Counted from the stretch's first letter, positions 52,184 to 62,972 are shown. The stretch is DNA of 64,000 nucleotides from Actinomadura sp. NBRC 104412 (GCF_030269515.1 NZ_BSTM01000012.1:124001-188000); one strand, 5' to 3'. Made by a program: numbers and translations. The notes: generated from the sequence alone by a model not told the origin.

Positions 52184-53034
52184 GCGAGGCGATCGATCCC
52201 CAGGCGGAGGCGCCCGGCGACGTCGACGAGGCGGCGCTGGCCGCCTTCACCGCCGAGTACGGGACCCGGCTGCCCCCGGTGGCGATCGTCATCGCCGCCT
52301 ACAACGAGGAACGCGGCATCGGCGCCGTCGTCGACTCCATCCCGGAGACGATCTCGGGCCATGAGGCCGCCGTGATCGTGGTGGTGGACGGCTCGACCGA
52401 CGGCACCGCCGCGATGGCCCGCAAGTACGGCGCGCTGGTATGCGACGTCCCGGTGAACCGCGGCCAGGGCGCCGCGCTGCGGCTGGGCTACCGCATCGCC
52501 CGCGAGGGCGGCGCCGAGTACATCGTGACCACCGACGCCGACGGGCAGTACGACTCGGCACAGATCCCGGTGGTGCTGGAGCCGGTGCTGCGCGGCGAGG
52601 CCGACTTCGTCACCGGCTCCCGCCGGCTGGGCCGGCAGGAGACCTACGACCGGGTCCGCCGCCTCGGCGTCCACGTGTTCGCCTGGCTGGTGAGCCGGCT
52701 GACGGGGCAGCGCATCACCGACACCACGTTCGGGATGCGCGCCATGCGCGCCGAGGTGACCGCCGCGGTCACGCTGGAGCAGCCGCAGTACCAGGCGTCC
52801 GAGCTGCTGATCGGCGTGATCTCCAGGGGCTACCGGGTGCGGGAGGTGCCGGCGACGATGCGCCGCCGCGCCGCCGGGACCACCAAGAAGGGCGGCAACC
52901 TGGTCTACGGCTACCGGTTCTCGCGGGTGGTCGTGGGGACCTGGTGGCGGGAGCGCCGCGCTAAGAGGCGCGCCACGTCCCGCCGGGGGTCGCCGGGCTC
53001 GGTGCCGTCGCCCGAGCCCGCGAAGACGAAGTAG
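52180..53034 (+). CDS. GT2-family glycosyltransferase (dolichyl-phosphate mannose synthase type)
   Basis: 284 residues. GT-A motifs: VAIVIAAYNEERGIGAVVDS (core AAYNEERGIG), VVVDGSTDGTAAMARKYGA, NRGQGAALRLGY, the metal-binding TTDADGQYDSAQIP and FVTGSRRLGRQETYDR. It lacks the C-terminal membrane spans of some family members, so it probably uses a partner; a GtrA-type gene is adjacent. It likely makes a polyprenyl-phosphate sugar. Its basic C-terminal 41 codons overlap the convergent GtrA gene by 124 bp. Confidence 0.92.
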   Translation: MSEAIDPQAEAPGDVDEAALAAFTAEYGTRLPPVAIVIAAYNEERGIGAVVDSIPETISGHEAAVIVVVDGSTDGTAAMARKYGALVCDVPVNRGQGAALRLGYRIAREGGAEYIVTTDADGQYDSAQIPVVLEPVLRGEADFVTGSRRLGRQETYDRVRRLGVHVFAWLVSRLTGQRITDTTFGMRAMRAEVTAAVTLEQPQYQASELLIGVISRGYRVREVPATMRRRAAGTTKKGGNLVYGYRFSRVVVGTWWRERRAKRRATSRRGSPGSVPSPEPAKTK

Positions 53035-53495
53035 TGGAAAACCATGAACTTCACCACGAACAGCATCCCGTAGACGGCCAGGAACACCGCCCCGACGAAC
53101 GCCACCCGCAGCATCCCGTGCTCCAGCGGCTCGAACAGCCGGGGGCCCACCCGGTGGGCCAGGCCGGTCGCCCACGCCGACAGCGCCATGGTGGCCACTG
53201 AGATCGCCCAGAAGGACAGCAGCTCGCGGGGCAGCCTCCGGCGGCCCCGCCGTCCCCAGGCCCACCGGCGGCTGAGCGAGTAGTTCACGGCCGCCCCCAC
53301 CATCCACGCGGCGATGGACGCGGCCTCCGGGCCCAGCAGCGCCAGGCCGTAGGTGAGCAGCAGCGTGGCCTCGGTGGCCACGCCCGCGATGATCGACCCG
53401 ATCGTGTACCGGGTGAAGATCAGCCGCAGCGGTCGCCCCCCGCCCGCGTCCGCGGGCCGGGGGGCGGTCGTCTGTTCCGACGCGGTGGCGGTCAT
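52911..53495 (-). CDS. GtrA-like four-span membrane protein
   Basis: 194 residues. Four membrane spans starting RYTIGSIIAGVATEATLLLTYGL (core TIGSIIAGVATEA), with AAWMVGAAVNYSLSRRWAW and VVKFMVFHYFVFAG at the end, typical of GtrA. The family helps flip polyprenyl-phosphate sugars or supports a GT2 enzyme. ATGA overlap with the methyltransferase gene upstream. The Arg-rich C-terminal tail is encoded opposite the GT2 tail (124-bp convergent overlap). Confidence 0.88.
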   Translation of the reverse strand: MTATASEQTTAPRPADAGGGRPLRLIFTRYTIGSIIAGVATEATLLLTYGLALLGPEAASIAAWMVGAAVNYSLSRRWAWGRRGRRRLPRELLSFWAISVATMALSAWATGLAHRVGPRLFEPLEHGMLRVAFVGAVFLAVYGMLFVVKFMVFHYFVFAGSGDGTEPGDPRRDVARLLARRSRHQVPTTTRENR

Positions 53496-54349
53496 CGCGC
53501 CCCCGGCCCTTCCGTGCTCGCCTCGGCGCCCGTCTCCGTGCTCGCCTTGGTGCCCGTCTCCGTGCTCGCCTCGGTGCCCGTCCCGGTGCCCGCCGGGACG
53601 CGGGCGACCGCCAGCACGGACTGGCCGAACGGGACGGGCAGCGCGCGGTCCAGCACCCGGGTGACCGGGACGATCACCCGGTCGTACAGGCCCACGGCGC
53701 CCGAGGCCGGCTTCCGCGCCCGTCCCAGGCGCATCGCCGCCCACCAGGCCAGGCCGCCGAGCAGGTTCACCGGGCGGGCCAGCTCGCAGGCCAGCCCGGC
53801 GCGCGCGATCGCGTCCCGCAGTGTCCGGGGGGTGTACCGGCGGAAGTGCCCCACCCGCCGGTCGAAGTCGCTGTAGAGGCTCTGGTAGCCGGGCACCCAC
53901 AGCACGATGCTCCCGCCCGGGACGACCGACCCGGCGAGCAGCTCCAGGACCCCGGCGTCGTCGTCGAAGTGCTCCAGCACGTTGATCGCCACGACCGACT
54001 CCACCGGCCGGTCCAGCCGGTGGCCTGCGGCCAGGTCGAACTGGCGCACCTCGATCTCCCGTGCCGCCGTCCCGTCCTCGGCGAACCGGGACTTGGCGAC
54101 GGTCACCGCGTCCGGGTCCACGTCGGTGACCACGAGCCGGTCCAGGCCGGTGAACTGCGCCGCGAACTCGCCGAGCCCCGCGCCGACCTCCAGCACGCTG
54201 CGCCCGCAATGCGGGGCGATCAGGTCGTACTGGTAGCGCCGGTAGCGGGGCTTGTCCGCGGCGCCCTCCTCGGCCGCGCCCTCGGCGGTGCGGCCGGTGG
54301 CGCGGGCGAAGGCCCCTTGTTGCTCTGCCCGGTCGTCTCGGTCGGCCAT
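53492..54349 (-). CDS. SAM-dependent methyltransferase
   Basis: 285 residues. Class I Rossmann fold: motif I SVLEVGAGLGEFAAQF (core EVGAGLGEF), motif II LVVTDVDPDAV, then VVAINVLEHFDDDAGVLELL, GSIVLWVPGYQSLYSDFDRR and GHFRRYTPRTLRDAI. The YSDFDRRVGHFRRY segment is common in glycan-cluster methyltransferases. The tail is a Thr/Glu repeat (GTEASTETGTKASTETG). It starts 4 bp after the sulfoquinovose synthase stop and overlaps GtrA (ATGA), forming a three-gene operon. It may methylate the sugar product. Confidence 0.88.
   Translation of the reverse strand: MADRDDRAEQQGAFARATGRTAEGAAEEGAADKPRYRRYQYDLIAPHCGRSVLEVGAGLGEFAAQFTGLDRLVVTDVDPDAVTVAKSRFAEDGTAAREIEVRQFDLAAGHRLDRPVESVVAINVLEHFDDDAGVLELLAGSVVPGGSIVLWVPGYQSLYSDFDRRVGHFRRYTPRTLRDAIARAGLACELARPVNLLGGLAWWAAMRLGRARKPASGAVGLYDRVIVPVTRVLDRALPVPFGQSVLAVARVPAGTGTGTEASTETGTKASTETGAEASTEGPGAR
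53511..53590. repeat. 24-bp imperfect tandem repeat in the methyltransferase 3' end
   Basis: About three copies of a unit containing GCCCGTCTCCGTGCTCGCC. They encode the Ser/Thr/Glu repeat at the C-terminus. Confidence 0.75.
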
Positions 54350-54353
54350 CCGG

Positions 54354-55909
<1,556 letters not shown>

Positions 55910-56335
55910 TCATGCCCTGGCCTTGGCCGACTTGCGCCGGTTGGCCTTCTTGATGGCCTGGACGAGCTCCTGCTTGTTCATGCTGGACCTTCCGGGGATG
56001 TCCAGCCGTTGCGCCACGTCGTACAGGTGGTTCTTGGAGGCGTTGGCGTCCACCCCGCCCGCCGCCGGGCGTGAGGTCTTCCGGCCGCCGCGCGCCTGAG
56101 GGTCGGATGGACCCTTGGCTCTCTTCGCCTTGGGCTCCCAGTGGTCCCCGACCTTCTCATGGGTGTTCTTCAGAGCGGCATAGGCCACGCGGTGGGCGCG
56201 CTGCCCGTACCCGTACTCCTTGGCGGCGGAATCGTGCGCCTTGGCGAAGGTCCGCTGCGCCTTGGTGTCCGAACGCTTGATGGTGTCGGGAAGCTCCGAC
56301 TTCTTGGCCTGACCCCGACTTGTGGTCTTGGGCAT
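55910..56335 (-). CDS. ChaB-domain protein with C-terminal Rho-N/SAP-like domain
   Basis: 141 residues, very basic. ChaB-like first half: SELPDTIKRSDTKAQRTFAKAHDSA (core LPDTIKRSDTKAQRTF), YGYGQRAHRVAYAALKN. A Lys/Arg linker follows, then a Rho-N-type helix-extended-helix (KNHLYDVAQRLDIPGRSSMNKQELVQAIKKA, core LDIPGRSSMNKQELV) likely to bind nucleic acid. ChaB-Rho_N fusions are widespread in actinobacteria without assigned function; a DNA- or RNA-binding stress role is plausible. AAGGAG precedes the ATG. Confidence 0.85.
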   Translation of the reverse strand: MPKTTSRGQAKKSELPDTIKRSDTKAQRTFAKAHDSAAKEYGYGQRAHRVAYAALKNTHEKVGDHWEPKAKRAKGPSDPQARGGRKTSRPAAGGVDANASKNHLYDVAQRLDIPGRSSMNKQELVQAIKKANRRKSAKARA

Positions 56336-56459
56336 CCCCTTGCTCCTTTCGGTGCGTTGGGTGCTTCCTTAGTTGTGGCGTTACCCCGAGCTGAGGGGAT
56401 ATGCAGGACGGGACGCATGAAAAAGGAAGCGCTCCGATCCGGGGTCCAATCCGGGGGCG

Positions 56460-57650
56460 CTAGGCCGCGACCTCCCAGGTCGTGCGGTGGCCGTAGACCT
56501 CCTCGGTGAACGAGCTCCGCGCGGCCGCCCTGAGGAACAGCGGCATGAAGGCGTCCAGGAAGAGCCGTCCGACCGGGCCCGCGGCCTTGCTGTTGTTGAT
56601 CCGCGCGGCCTGCTTGACGATCTTTTCCACCCGCGGTCGGCGCCGGCGGACGAAGTCCGGGTACGCCTCGGCGTGGGACGGCGCGTCGCGCAGGCAGCGG
56701 GCCAGGACGACGGCGTCCTCGATCGCGAGTGAGGCGCCCTGGCCCGAGCTGGGCGAGGGGGCGTGGGCGGCGTCCCCGACGGCGATCATCCGGCCGCGGT
56801 GCCAGGCGGGCAGCCGCTTGAGCAGGTGGACGGGGCTTGCCGGCATGATGTCGGCGGTCGCGGTGGCCTCCAGGATCGGCACGGCCGGCCCCGCGTCGTC
56901 GGCGAACACGCCGGCCAGCGTGCGGCGCCACTCGTCCGCGGGGATCCGCTCGACCTCGCCGCGGGCGGGCTCGGCGGGACGCGGGACGTTCGCGAACCAC
57001 CAGACCTCGCCGTCGGGCGCGACGGCGTACCCGAAGAACGCGCGCCTTCCGAAGATCATCGTGTAGGAGCCGGGCTCGGCTCCGGTGTCGACGCCGCGGG
57101 CGTAGCCGCCGAGGCTGATCAGCCCGGCGTAGGACGGTGCCGGCGCGCCCGGGTCGACCGCCCGGCGCACCGTGGAGTGGACGCCGTCGCAGCCGATGAG
57201 CAGGTCGCCGGTCGCGGTGGTGCCGTCGGCGAAGGTCGCGGTGACGGCGTCCCCGGTGTCCTCGGCCGACACCAGCCGCTTGCCGTGGACGACCTGGACG
57301 CCCCGGCGCACCGCCTCCTCGTGCAGGGCGCGGTAGAGGTCGGCGCGCCTGATCGTCATGGACGGGGCGGCGGTCGCCGAGCTGATCTTCGAGACGCCGA
57401 GCGTCCTGCCCTTGCTGCCGCGGAGGGTCAGCTCGGGGGTGGCGAAGCCGGTGGCGGTCGCCCGCCGGTCGGCGTCGATCGCCTTGAGCGCCTCGATCCC
57501 GTTGGAGCCGAGCGTGAGGAACACGCCGGCGTCGCCGTCGCCCTCGGCGCGCGCCTCGTGGACGACGGCCTCGATGCCGGCCTTCCGCAGGGCCATGGCG
57601 GTCGCCGGCCCGGCGATCCCGCCGCCGATGACCAGGGCGGTGCGGCTCAT
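56460..57650 (-). CDS. FAD-dependent monooxygenase (PHBH / aromatic hydroxylase group)
   Basis: 396 residues. FAD Rossmann motif TALVIGGGIAGPATAMALR (core GGGIAGPA), the second FAD/NADPH motif DLLIGCDGVHSTVRRAV and the GD motif MIAVGDAAHAPSPSSGQGASLA (core GDAAHAPSPSSGQG). Such enzymes hydroxylate aromatic or polyketide substrates, or inactivate drugs (TetX-like). The ATG overlaps the stop of the PadR gene upstream (ATGA, 57647-57650), and AAGGAG sits just before, so expression is tied to the regulator. Confidence 0.9.
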   Translation of the reverse strand: MSRTALVIGGGIAGPATAMALRKAGIEAVVHEARAEGDGDAGVFLTLGSNGIEALKAIDADRRATATGFATPELTLRGSKGRTLGVSKISSATAAPSMTIRRADLYRALHEEAVRRGVQVVHGKRLVSAEDTGDAVTATFADGTTATGDLLIGCDGVHSTVRRAVDPGAPAPSYAGLISLGGYARGVDTGAEPGSYTMIFGRRAFFGYAVAPDGEVWWFANVPRPAEPARGEVERIPADEWRRTLAGVFADDAGPAVPILEATATADIMPASPVHLLKRLPAWHRGRMIAVGDAAHAPSPSSGQGASLAIEDAVVLARCLRDAPSHAEAYPDFVRRRRPRVEKIVKQAARINNSKAAGPVGRLFLDAFMPLFLRAAARSSFTEEVYGHRTTWEVAA

Positions 57651-58264
57651 GATGCTCCTTCCTCTTCTTGAGGGGCGCCCTGGGAGCGATGGTGGGCCTC
57701 CCACAACGGGCCCCAGTCGTCGGTGATCCGTTCGATGAACCCGGCGACGAAGGACGCGTCGGCGTCCAGGAGCGCCAGCCGGTACTCCTCCTCGACCAGG
57801 AACAGCGGGTGGGTGCCCGCCGCCGTCGCGTCGTCGATCAGCCGCCGGATCGCGGCCCGCCGCTCGGCGAGGCGCCGCCGCCGTTCGGTCAGCAGCTCGG
57901 TCACCTCGCCCGGCGGAAGCGCGGCGATCAGCGAGAGCGCCGCGACGAAGCGCGGGTACTCGTGCGCCGGCTCGGCCACCAGCTCCCGCATCCAGTCGCG
58001 CAGCTCGGCACGGCCCTCGGCGGTGAGCGCGTAGACGGTCCGCTCGGGACGCTGCCCCTCGCGGAGCGTCTCCTGCTCGGTGATGAAGCCGGCCTTCTCG
58101 AGCTGGCGGAACACCATGTAGAGCGATCCGTGGCTGAACTTGATGCTGCGCGCGTCGTCGTTGTCGCGCATGGTCCGCGACAGCTCGTACGGATGCATGG
58201 GCCGCCGGCTCAGATACGACAGCACGGCCAGCCCCAGCAGGTTGCCGACCTTGCGCCCGGCCAT
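57647..58264 (-). CDS. PadR family transcriptional regulator
   Basis: 205 residues. PadR winged helix: LGLAVLSYLSRRPMHPYELS, IKFSHGSLYMVFRQLEKAGFI (core GSLYMVFRQLEKAG), RTVYALTAEGRAEL. A C-terminal coiled-coil dimerisation region (about 95-185) follows. PadR proteins repress adjacent enzymes and release on small aromatic or drug ligands. It is in an operon with the FAD monooxygenase and probably autoregulates through repeats at 58294-58347. Confidence 0.92.
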   Translation of the reverse strand: MAGRKVGNLLGLAVLSYLSRRPMHPYELSRTMRDNDDARSIKFSHGSLYMVFRQLEKAGFITEQETLREGQRPERTVYALTAEGRAELRDWMRELVAEPAHEYPRFVAALSLIAALPPGEVTELLTERRRRLAERRAAIRRLIDDATAAGTHPLFLVEEEYRLALLDADASFVAGFIERITDDWGPLWEAHHRSQGAPQEEEGAS

Positions 58265-58293
58265 CGCGGTCTCCTCTCGCGTCCTTCGTCATT

Positions 58294-58347
58294 ACCAACT
58301 ATCCATGTTCGACTAGTCAGAGTCAACTATTCATTGCCAACTAGTTG
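58294..58347. promoter_or_regulatory. CAACTA-type repeat cluster upstream of the PadR gene
   Basis: An unusually AT-rich stretch with CCAACTAT, GACTAGTC, TCAACTATT and CAACTAGTTG (the last a 10-bp palindrome, 58339-58348). Direct and inverted boxes of this kind are suited to PadR dimers and to the monooxygenase promoter. Confidence 0.6.
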
Positions 58348-58453
58348 CGGATGAGCTGGGGCGGAACACGCAAGTAACAGGAGTGACGGATGTCCTTAAC
58401 AAGTCCGGCATACGTTGCGATGCGCTCAACCTCCTGGAACGTAAGGCGGTCCG

Positions 58454-61294
58454 TTGCCACTCTTCACACGCCGCAGAAGACCCGCGCGGCTCCTCGCCGC
58501 GGCCCTCGCCCTCTCCTGCGTGCCCGTCGTCATGACCGGCACCGCGTCCGCAGCCCCCGGCCCGGAGGTCGCCTCCGGGCCCCGATGGTCGGTCACCCGC
58601 GTGGCGGGCGGCTTCCGGGTCACGCTCGACCTCGGGAGGCCGCTCCCCATCACCGCGTCCGCGCCCACCCTGTCGGCCGACGGCAGGCTCCTGGGCCCGG
58701 CGACCGAGTCCGCGGACGGCACGTCGCTGTCGCTCGTCACCACGGACCCCTCCGTGGCCAAGGCCCGTTCGGTCACCACCGACGCCTTCGAGACGGCGGC
58801 CGACGCCGCGCCCGCGTCCCCGGCGGCCTCACAGCGCCGGGCCAAGCCCAAGGACAAGCCCGGGACGCTCGGATCCGATCCCTCCGCCACCGGCCCCTAT
58901 CGGGTGTCCGAGGCCGTCTACACCTTCGGCGACCAGGCGATCCCGCTGCTCAACATCGGCGGGATCCGCGGCGAGCTCACCGGCAAGATCTACCTGCCGG
59001 ACGGCCGGGGCAAGAGGCCCGTCGTCGTCTTCCTGCACGGCCGGCACGCGTCCTGCTACGGACCTGGCCCGTCCAACCCGGCGCGGTGGCCCTGCCGCAC
59101 GTCCCCCGACAGCACGGCGGAGCGGTTCACCATCCCCAGCTACCTCGGCTACGACGCGCCCGCGCGGGCCCTGGCCAGTAACGGGTACGCCGTCGTCTCG
59201 ATCTCGGCCAACGCCGTCAACGCCAACGACAACCAGCTCGCCGCCGACTACGGCGCCCAGGCGCGAGGGCGGCTGGTGCTGGACACCCTGTCGATGCTGA
59301 AGAAGGCCAACGCGGGCGACCGCGTCGTCCACCACGACGCCTTCACCGGACGGGACGTCACCCTGGGCGAGGCGCTCGACGGCCCCATCACCCCGCGCGA
59401 CCTGGTGGGCCGGTTCGACCTCGGCAATGTCGGGATCATGGGCCACTCCCGCGGCGGCGAGGGTGTCGTGGCCGCCGCCACGCTCAACGACGCGCTGCCC
59501 GTCTCCCAGCAGTTCGGGATCAGGGCGGTGCTGCCGCTCGCACCCGTCGACTACGACCGGATCTCCCTGCCCAACACGGCGACGGCGACGATCCTGCCGT
59601 ACTGCGACGGCGACGTGGAGAACCTGATGGGCCAGCACATCATCGACGACTCGCGGCACAACTTCCGCGACAGCGTGCTGCGCTCGGCGGTGCTGGTGAT
59701 GGGCGCCAACCACAACTACTTCAACACGATCTGGACCCCGGGCGGCTGGCCCGCGAGCACCGGCGACGACTGGTCGTCGGCCAACAGCGACGACCCCACC
59801 TGCAACCCCGCGGCGGCCGGCACCACCAGGCTCACCGCGCCCCAGCAGGTCGAGGTCGGCACCGCCTACATCGCCGGTTTCTTCCGGCTGGTGCTGGGCG
59901 GCGAGCGGCGCTTCCAGCCGCTGCTGGACGGGTCCCGCGCGATCGCGCCCTCGGTCGCGGGGTTCGCCGACATCACCGTGGCCGCGAACCAGCCGAGCCG
60001 GTCGCGTGCCGACCTGGCCACCTTCGAGGCCCCCGATCCCGCCGTCCGGGCGTCCGGCGGCGTCACCGCCGAGGTGTGCGCCAGCATGGGCGGCCAGGGA
60101 GGCGTCACCGTCCCGCAGTCCCTGCCGTTCTGCGCCACGACCCTGGACCAGGCGGCGCTGCCGCACTGGTCGCCGGCGCTGTGGGCGTTCAACATCCCCT
60201 CGTCCCCGATGCTGCGCATGAGGTGGACGTCGCCCGGCGGGCAGGTGCGCGTCACCGTCCCGCCGTCCAAGCGCAACATCGCCCGCTACGAGCAGTTGTC
60301 GGTGAAGATGGCCGCCGACGAGTCCGTCGCGAGCGCGACCGACCTCACCGTCGGCGTCGTCGACGGCAAGGGACGCACCTGGTCCGCGCCCGTCTCCGCG
60401 CTCAACCCCGCCGCCGTCAGCAGGCTGCCCGGCACCACCCACCCGTGGCTGCGCAAGGTGATCCTGCAACAGGTGGAGATCCCGGTGTCCACGCTGTCCG
60501 GGCTCAAGGTCACCGACATCCGCGAGGTGCGGTTCACGGCGGCCACGGGCTCCGGCGGCGTCTACCTCTCCGACCTCTCGGCCGAGAACCGGGGCGTCGG
60601 CGGACGGGTGCCCGCCCGGCAGGCCACCGTCGACCTGGTGCGCGCCAACGTCGACGAGGGGTCCGGGGCGGGGACCGCCGAGGTGGCGGCGGTGCTGTCC
60701 GAGAAGGTCGGCCACCCGGTCACCGCGTACGTCAGCGTGTTCGGCTCCGCCACCGGCAAGGCCGGGGTCACGATGCGGAAGGTGACCTTCGCCCCCGGGC
60801 AGGTGTGCGTGCCCGTGCCCGTCCCGACGCTCGGGGACGCGCTGCCCAGCGCCACGCCGTCCACCTCGTTCAAGACCTCGGTGACCAACACCGCCGGCGC
60901 GGTCATGGGCGAGCGCGGGTTCAGCACGCTGACCGTCCGCGAGGACGACGGCGTCACCGGAGGCACCCCGGCCCCCGAGGTGGGCGTCCCTGGGGACGTG
61001 TGCGCGGAGTACAAGGCGTCGCTGCACCCCGGCCGGCTGAAGGTCGGCGGCACCGTGGCCCCCGGAAGGGCCGTCGCGCTCAGCGCCAAGGGCTACCGGG
61101 CCGGTGAGAGCGTCGAGTTCCGCCTGGGAACGGCGTCGCTCGGACGCGCGGTCGCCGACCGCGACGGCGAGGTCTCGTTCACCGCGACGATCCCGCCGGC
61201 CACGCCGGGCGGCGAGGCGACGCTGACCGCGACCGGAGCCGGTTCCGCCTACACCACCACGGCGAAGGTGAAGGTACGCGCGAACGTCCGATAG
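58454..61294 (+). CDS. large secreted alpha/beta-hydrolase with C-terminal beta domains
   Basis: 946 residues from TTG 58454, an uncommon start supported by TAAGG upstream and by the signal peptide that follows at once (RRRRPARLLAAALALSCVPV). An alpha/beta-hydrolase domain about 150-480 has the oxyanion strand VVVFLHGRHASCYG and the nucleophile elbow GIMGHSRGGEG. NDNQLAADYGAQARG and the His-containing MGANHNYFNT also belong to it. A middle region (about 500-700) and two beta-sandwich-like repeats follow; the last (VGGTVAPGRAVALSAKGYRAGE) is Ig-like. Likely an exported esterase or lipase. An 18-bp hairpin ends the gene. Confidence 0.85.
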   Translation: MPLFTRRRRPARLLAAALALSCVPVVMTGTASAAPGPEVASGPRWSVTRVAGGFRVTLDLGRPLPITASAPTLSADGRLLGPATESADGTSLSLVTTDPSVAKARSVTTDAFETAADAAPASPAASQRRAKPKDKPGTLGSDPSATGPYRVSEAVYTFGDQAIPLLNIGGIRGELTGKIYLPDGRGKRPVVVFLHGRHASCYGPGPSNPARWPCRTSPDSTAERFTIPSYLGYDAPARALASNGYAVVSISANAVNANDNQLAADYGAQARGRLVLDTLSMLKKANAGDRVVHHDAFTGRDVTLGEALDGPITPRDLVGRFDLGNVGIMGHSRGGEGVVAAATLNDALPVSQQFGIRAVLPLAPVDYDRISLPNTATATILPYCDGDVENLMGQHIIDDSRHNFRDSVLRSAVLVMGANHNYFNTIWTPGGWPASTGDDWSSANSDDPTCNPAAAGTTRLTAPQQVEVGTAYIAGFFRLVLGGERRFQPLLDGSRAIAPSVAGFADITVAANQPSRSRADLATFEAPDPAVRASGGVTAEVCASMGGQGGVTVPQSLPFCATTLDQAALPHWSPALWAFNIPSSPMLRMRWTSPGGQVRVTVPPSKRNIARYEQLSVKMAADESVASATDLTVGVVDGKGRTWSAPVSALNPAAVSRLPGTTHPWLRKVILQQVEIPVSTLSGLKVTDIREVRFTAATGSGGVYLSDLSAENRGVGGRVPARQATVDLVRANVDEGSGAGTAEVAAVLSEKVGHPVTAYVSVFGSATGKAGVTMRKVTFAPGQVCVPVPVPTLGDALPSATPSTSFKTSVTNTAGAVMGERGFSTLTVREDDGVTGGTPAPEVGVPGDVCAEYKASLHPGRLKVGGTVAPGRAVALSAKGYRAGESVEFRLGTASLGRAVADRDGEVSFTATIPPATPGGEATLTATGAGSAYTTTAKVKVRANVR

Positions 61295-61305
61295 CGGTAG
61301 CGAGA

Positions 61306-61349
61306 GCGGCCGTGGCCGGGGAGCCGGATCGCTCCCCGGCCACGGCCGC
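61306..61349 (+). terminator. strong terminator hairpin after the secreted hydrolase
   Basis: GCGGCCGTGGCCGGGGAG (61306-61323) and its exact reverse complement (61332-61349) form an 18-bp stem with an 8-nt loop, 12 bp after the stop codon. No T tract follows. Confidence 0.75.
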
Positions 61350-61427
61350 GCCCAGTGGGCGGGGCTCCTTCGCCAGCGCTAGAGAGTCGCCGGTGACAGT
61401 GCCGCATCACTGAGCAAGGATGGACCG

Positions 61428-62930
61428 ATGAACGCTTCGGTCGATCGTGACAGGTCCGAGTGGGACGTGATCGTCCTGGGCGGCGGCCCGGCCGGTGAGA
61501 ACGCCGCCCAGTACGCCACGCAGTTCTCCGGGCTGGACGCCGTCATCGTGGAGAACGAGCTGCTCGGCGGCGAATGCTCGTATTGGGCGTGCATGCCGAG
61601 CAAGGCGCTGCTGCGCCCGGTGGAGCTGCTCTCCACCGCACGCGACCTGCCGGGCCTGCGCGAGCTCGTCGGCGACCGCGGCCTGGACGTCGGGGCGATC
61701 CTGGAGCACCGCGACCGGGTCGTGAACCATCTGGACGACTCCGGGCAGGTCGGGTGGGCCGAGGGCATCGGCGTCGGCGTGGTGCGCGGCATGGGACGCC
61801 TCGACGGTGAACGGGCCGTGGTGGTGACAGGGCCGGACGGCGGCGAGCGGAGGCTGACGGCGCGGCACGCCGTCGTCCTGGGAACGGGAAGCCACCCCCG
61901 GATCCCGCCCGTCCCGGGGCTGCGGGAGGCGCGGCCGTGGACGTCCCGCGACGTCACCAACCTGCACGAGGTGCCGGAACGCGTCGTGGTGATCGGCGGC
62001 GGCGTGGTCGCGTGCGAGTCGGCCACCTGGCTGAGCGGCCTGGGCGTCTCCCGGGTCACGCTCGTCCATCGCGGGTCCCGGCTGCTGGGCAGGGTCGAGC
62101 CGTTCGCGGGCGAGCTGATCGCGGACGCGCTGCGCGAGCGGGGCGTCGACGTGCGCCTGGAAACCTCGGCGGCCTCGGTGCGGCGGCGCGAGGTCGCCGA
62201 GCCCGTCGAAGGCCGTGTCCACGGCGGCGAGGTGACGGTGGACCTGTCGGACGGGAGCACGGTGGTCGCGGACGAGATCGTCGTCGCGACCGGCCGCGCG
62301 CCCCGCACCGAGGGCATCGGCCTGGAGACGGTCGGCCTGGACGGCGGCGGCCCGATCGAGGTCGACGACCATCTGACCGTGACCGGCGTCGAGGGAGGCT
62401 GGCTCTACGCCATCGGCGACGTCAACGGGCGCTCCGCGCTCACCCACATGGGCAAGTACCAGGGGCGGATCGCCGGAAGCGTGATCGCCGCGCGGGCGGC
62501 GGGGCGCCCGCTGGAGGACACGCCGTTCACACCGCACGAGGACCTCGCCGACCGCGGCGCCGTCCCGCAGGTGATCTTCACCGATCCCGAGGTCGGCGCG
62601 GTCGGCCTGACCGAGGCCCAGGCCCGTGACCAGGGACTGGACGTGGAGACGGCCGAGTTCGACATGGCGAACCTGGCCGGCACCTACGTCATGCGGGAGC
62701 ACTACAAGGGGCGCGCCAAGCTCGTGGTGGACAGGTCGGCCGGCGTGGTGGTGGGCGCGACCTTCGCCGGTGGCGGCGCCGCCGAGCTGACCCATTCGGC
62801 CACGATGGCGGTCGTCGGGAAGATCCCGATCGCCGCGCTGTGGCACGCGGTGCCCAGCTTCCCCACCGTGAGCGAGGTCTGGCTCCGCCTGCTGGAGACC
62901 ATCGCCGCCAACCGCCACGGCTCGGCGTGA
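61428..62930 (+). CDS. pyridine nucleotide-disulfide oxidoreductase (dihydrolipoamide dehydrogenase/mercuric reductase type)
   Basis: 500 residues. FAD motif VIVLGGGPAGENAAQYA, redox disulfide GGECSYWACMPSKALLRP (C-x4-C), NAD(P) motif VVVIGGGVVACESATWLSG (core GGGVVACESA), second FAD site LYAIGDVNGRSALTH and a C-terminal HAVPSFPTVSEVW with the catalytic His. It lacks N-terminal metal-binding domains. The CSYWAC variant differs from the CVNVGC of lipoamide dehydrogenase, so the disulfide substrate is uncertain. It stands alone after a terminator. Confidence 0.9.
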   Translation: MNASVDRDRSEWDVIVLGGGPAGENAAQYATQFSGLDAVIVENELLGGECSYWACMPSKALLRPVELLSTARDLPGLRELVGDRGLDVGAILEHRDRVVNHLDDSGQVGWAEGIGVGVVRGMGRLDGERAVVVTGPDGGERRLTARHAVVLGTGSHPRIPPVPGLREARPWTSRDVTNLHEVPERVVVIGGGVVACESATWLSGLGVSRVTLVHRGSRLLGRVEPFAGELIADALRERGVDVRLETSAASVRRREVAEPVEGRVHGGEVTVDLSDGSTVVADEIVVATGRAPRTEGIGLETVGLDGGGPIEVDDHLTVTGVEGGWLYAIGDVNGRSALTHMGKYQGRIAGSVIAARAAGRPLEDTPFTPHEDLADRGAVPQVIFTDPEVGAVGLTEAQARDQGLDVETAEFDMANLAGTYVMREHYKGRAKLVVDRSAGVVVGATFAGGGAAELTHSATMAVVGKIPIAALWHAVPSFPTVSEVWLRLLETIAANRHGSA

Positions 62931-62972
62931 CCGTCCGGCCCGGCCCAGGGGCGCCGAGGCCCGGGACCGCGC

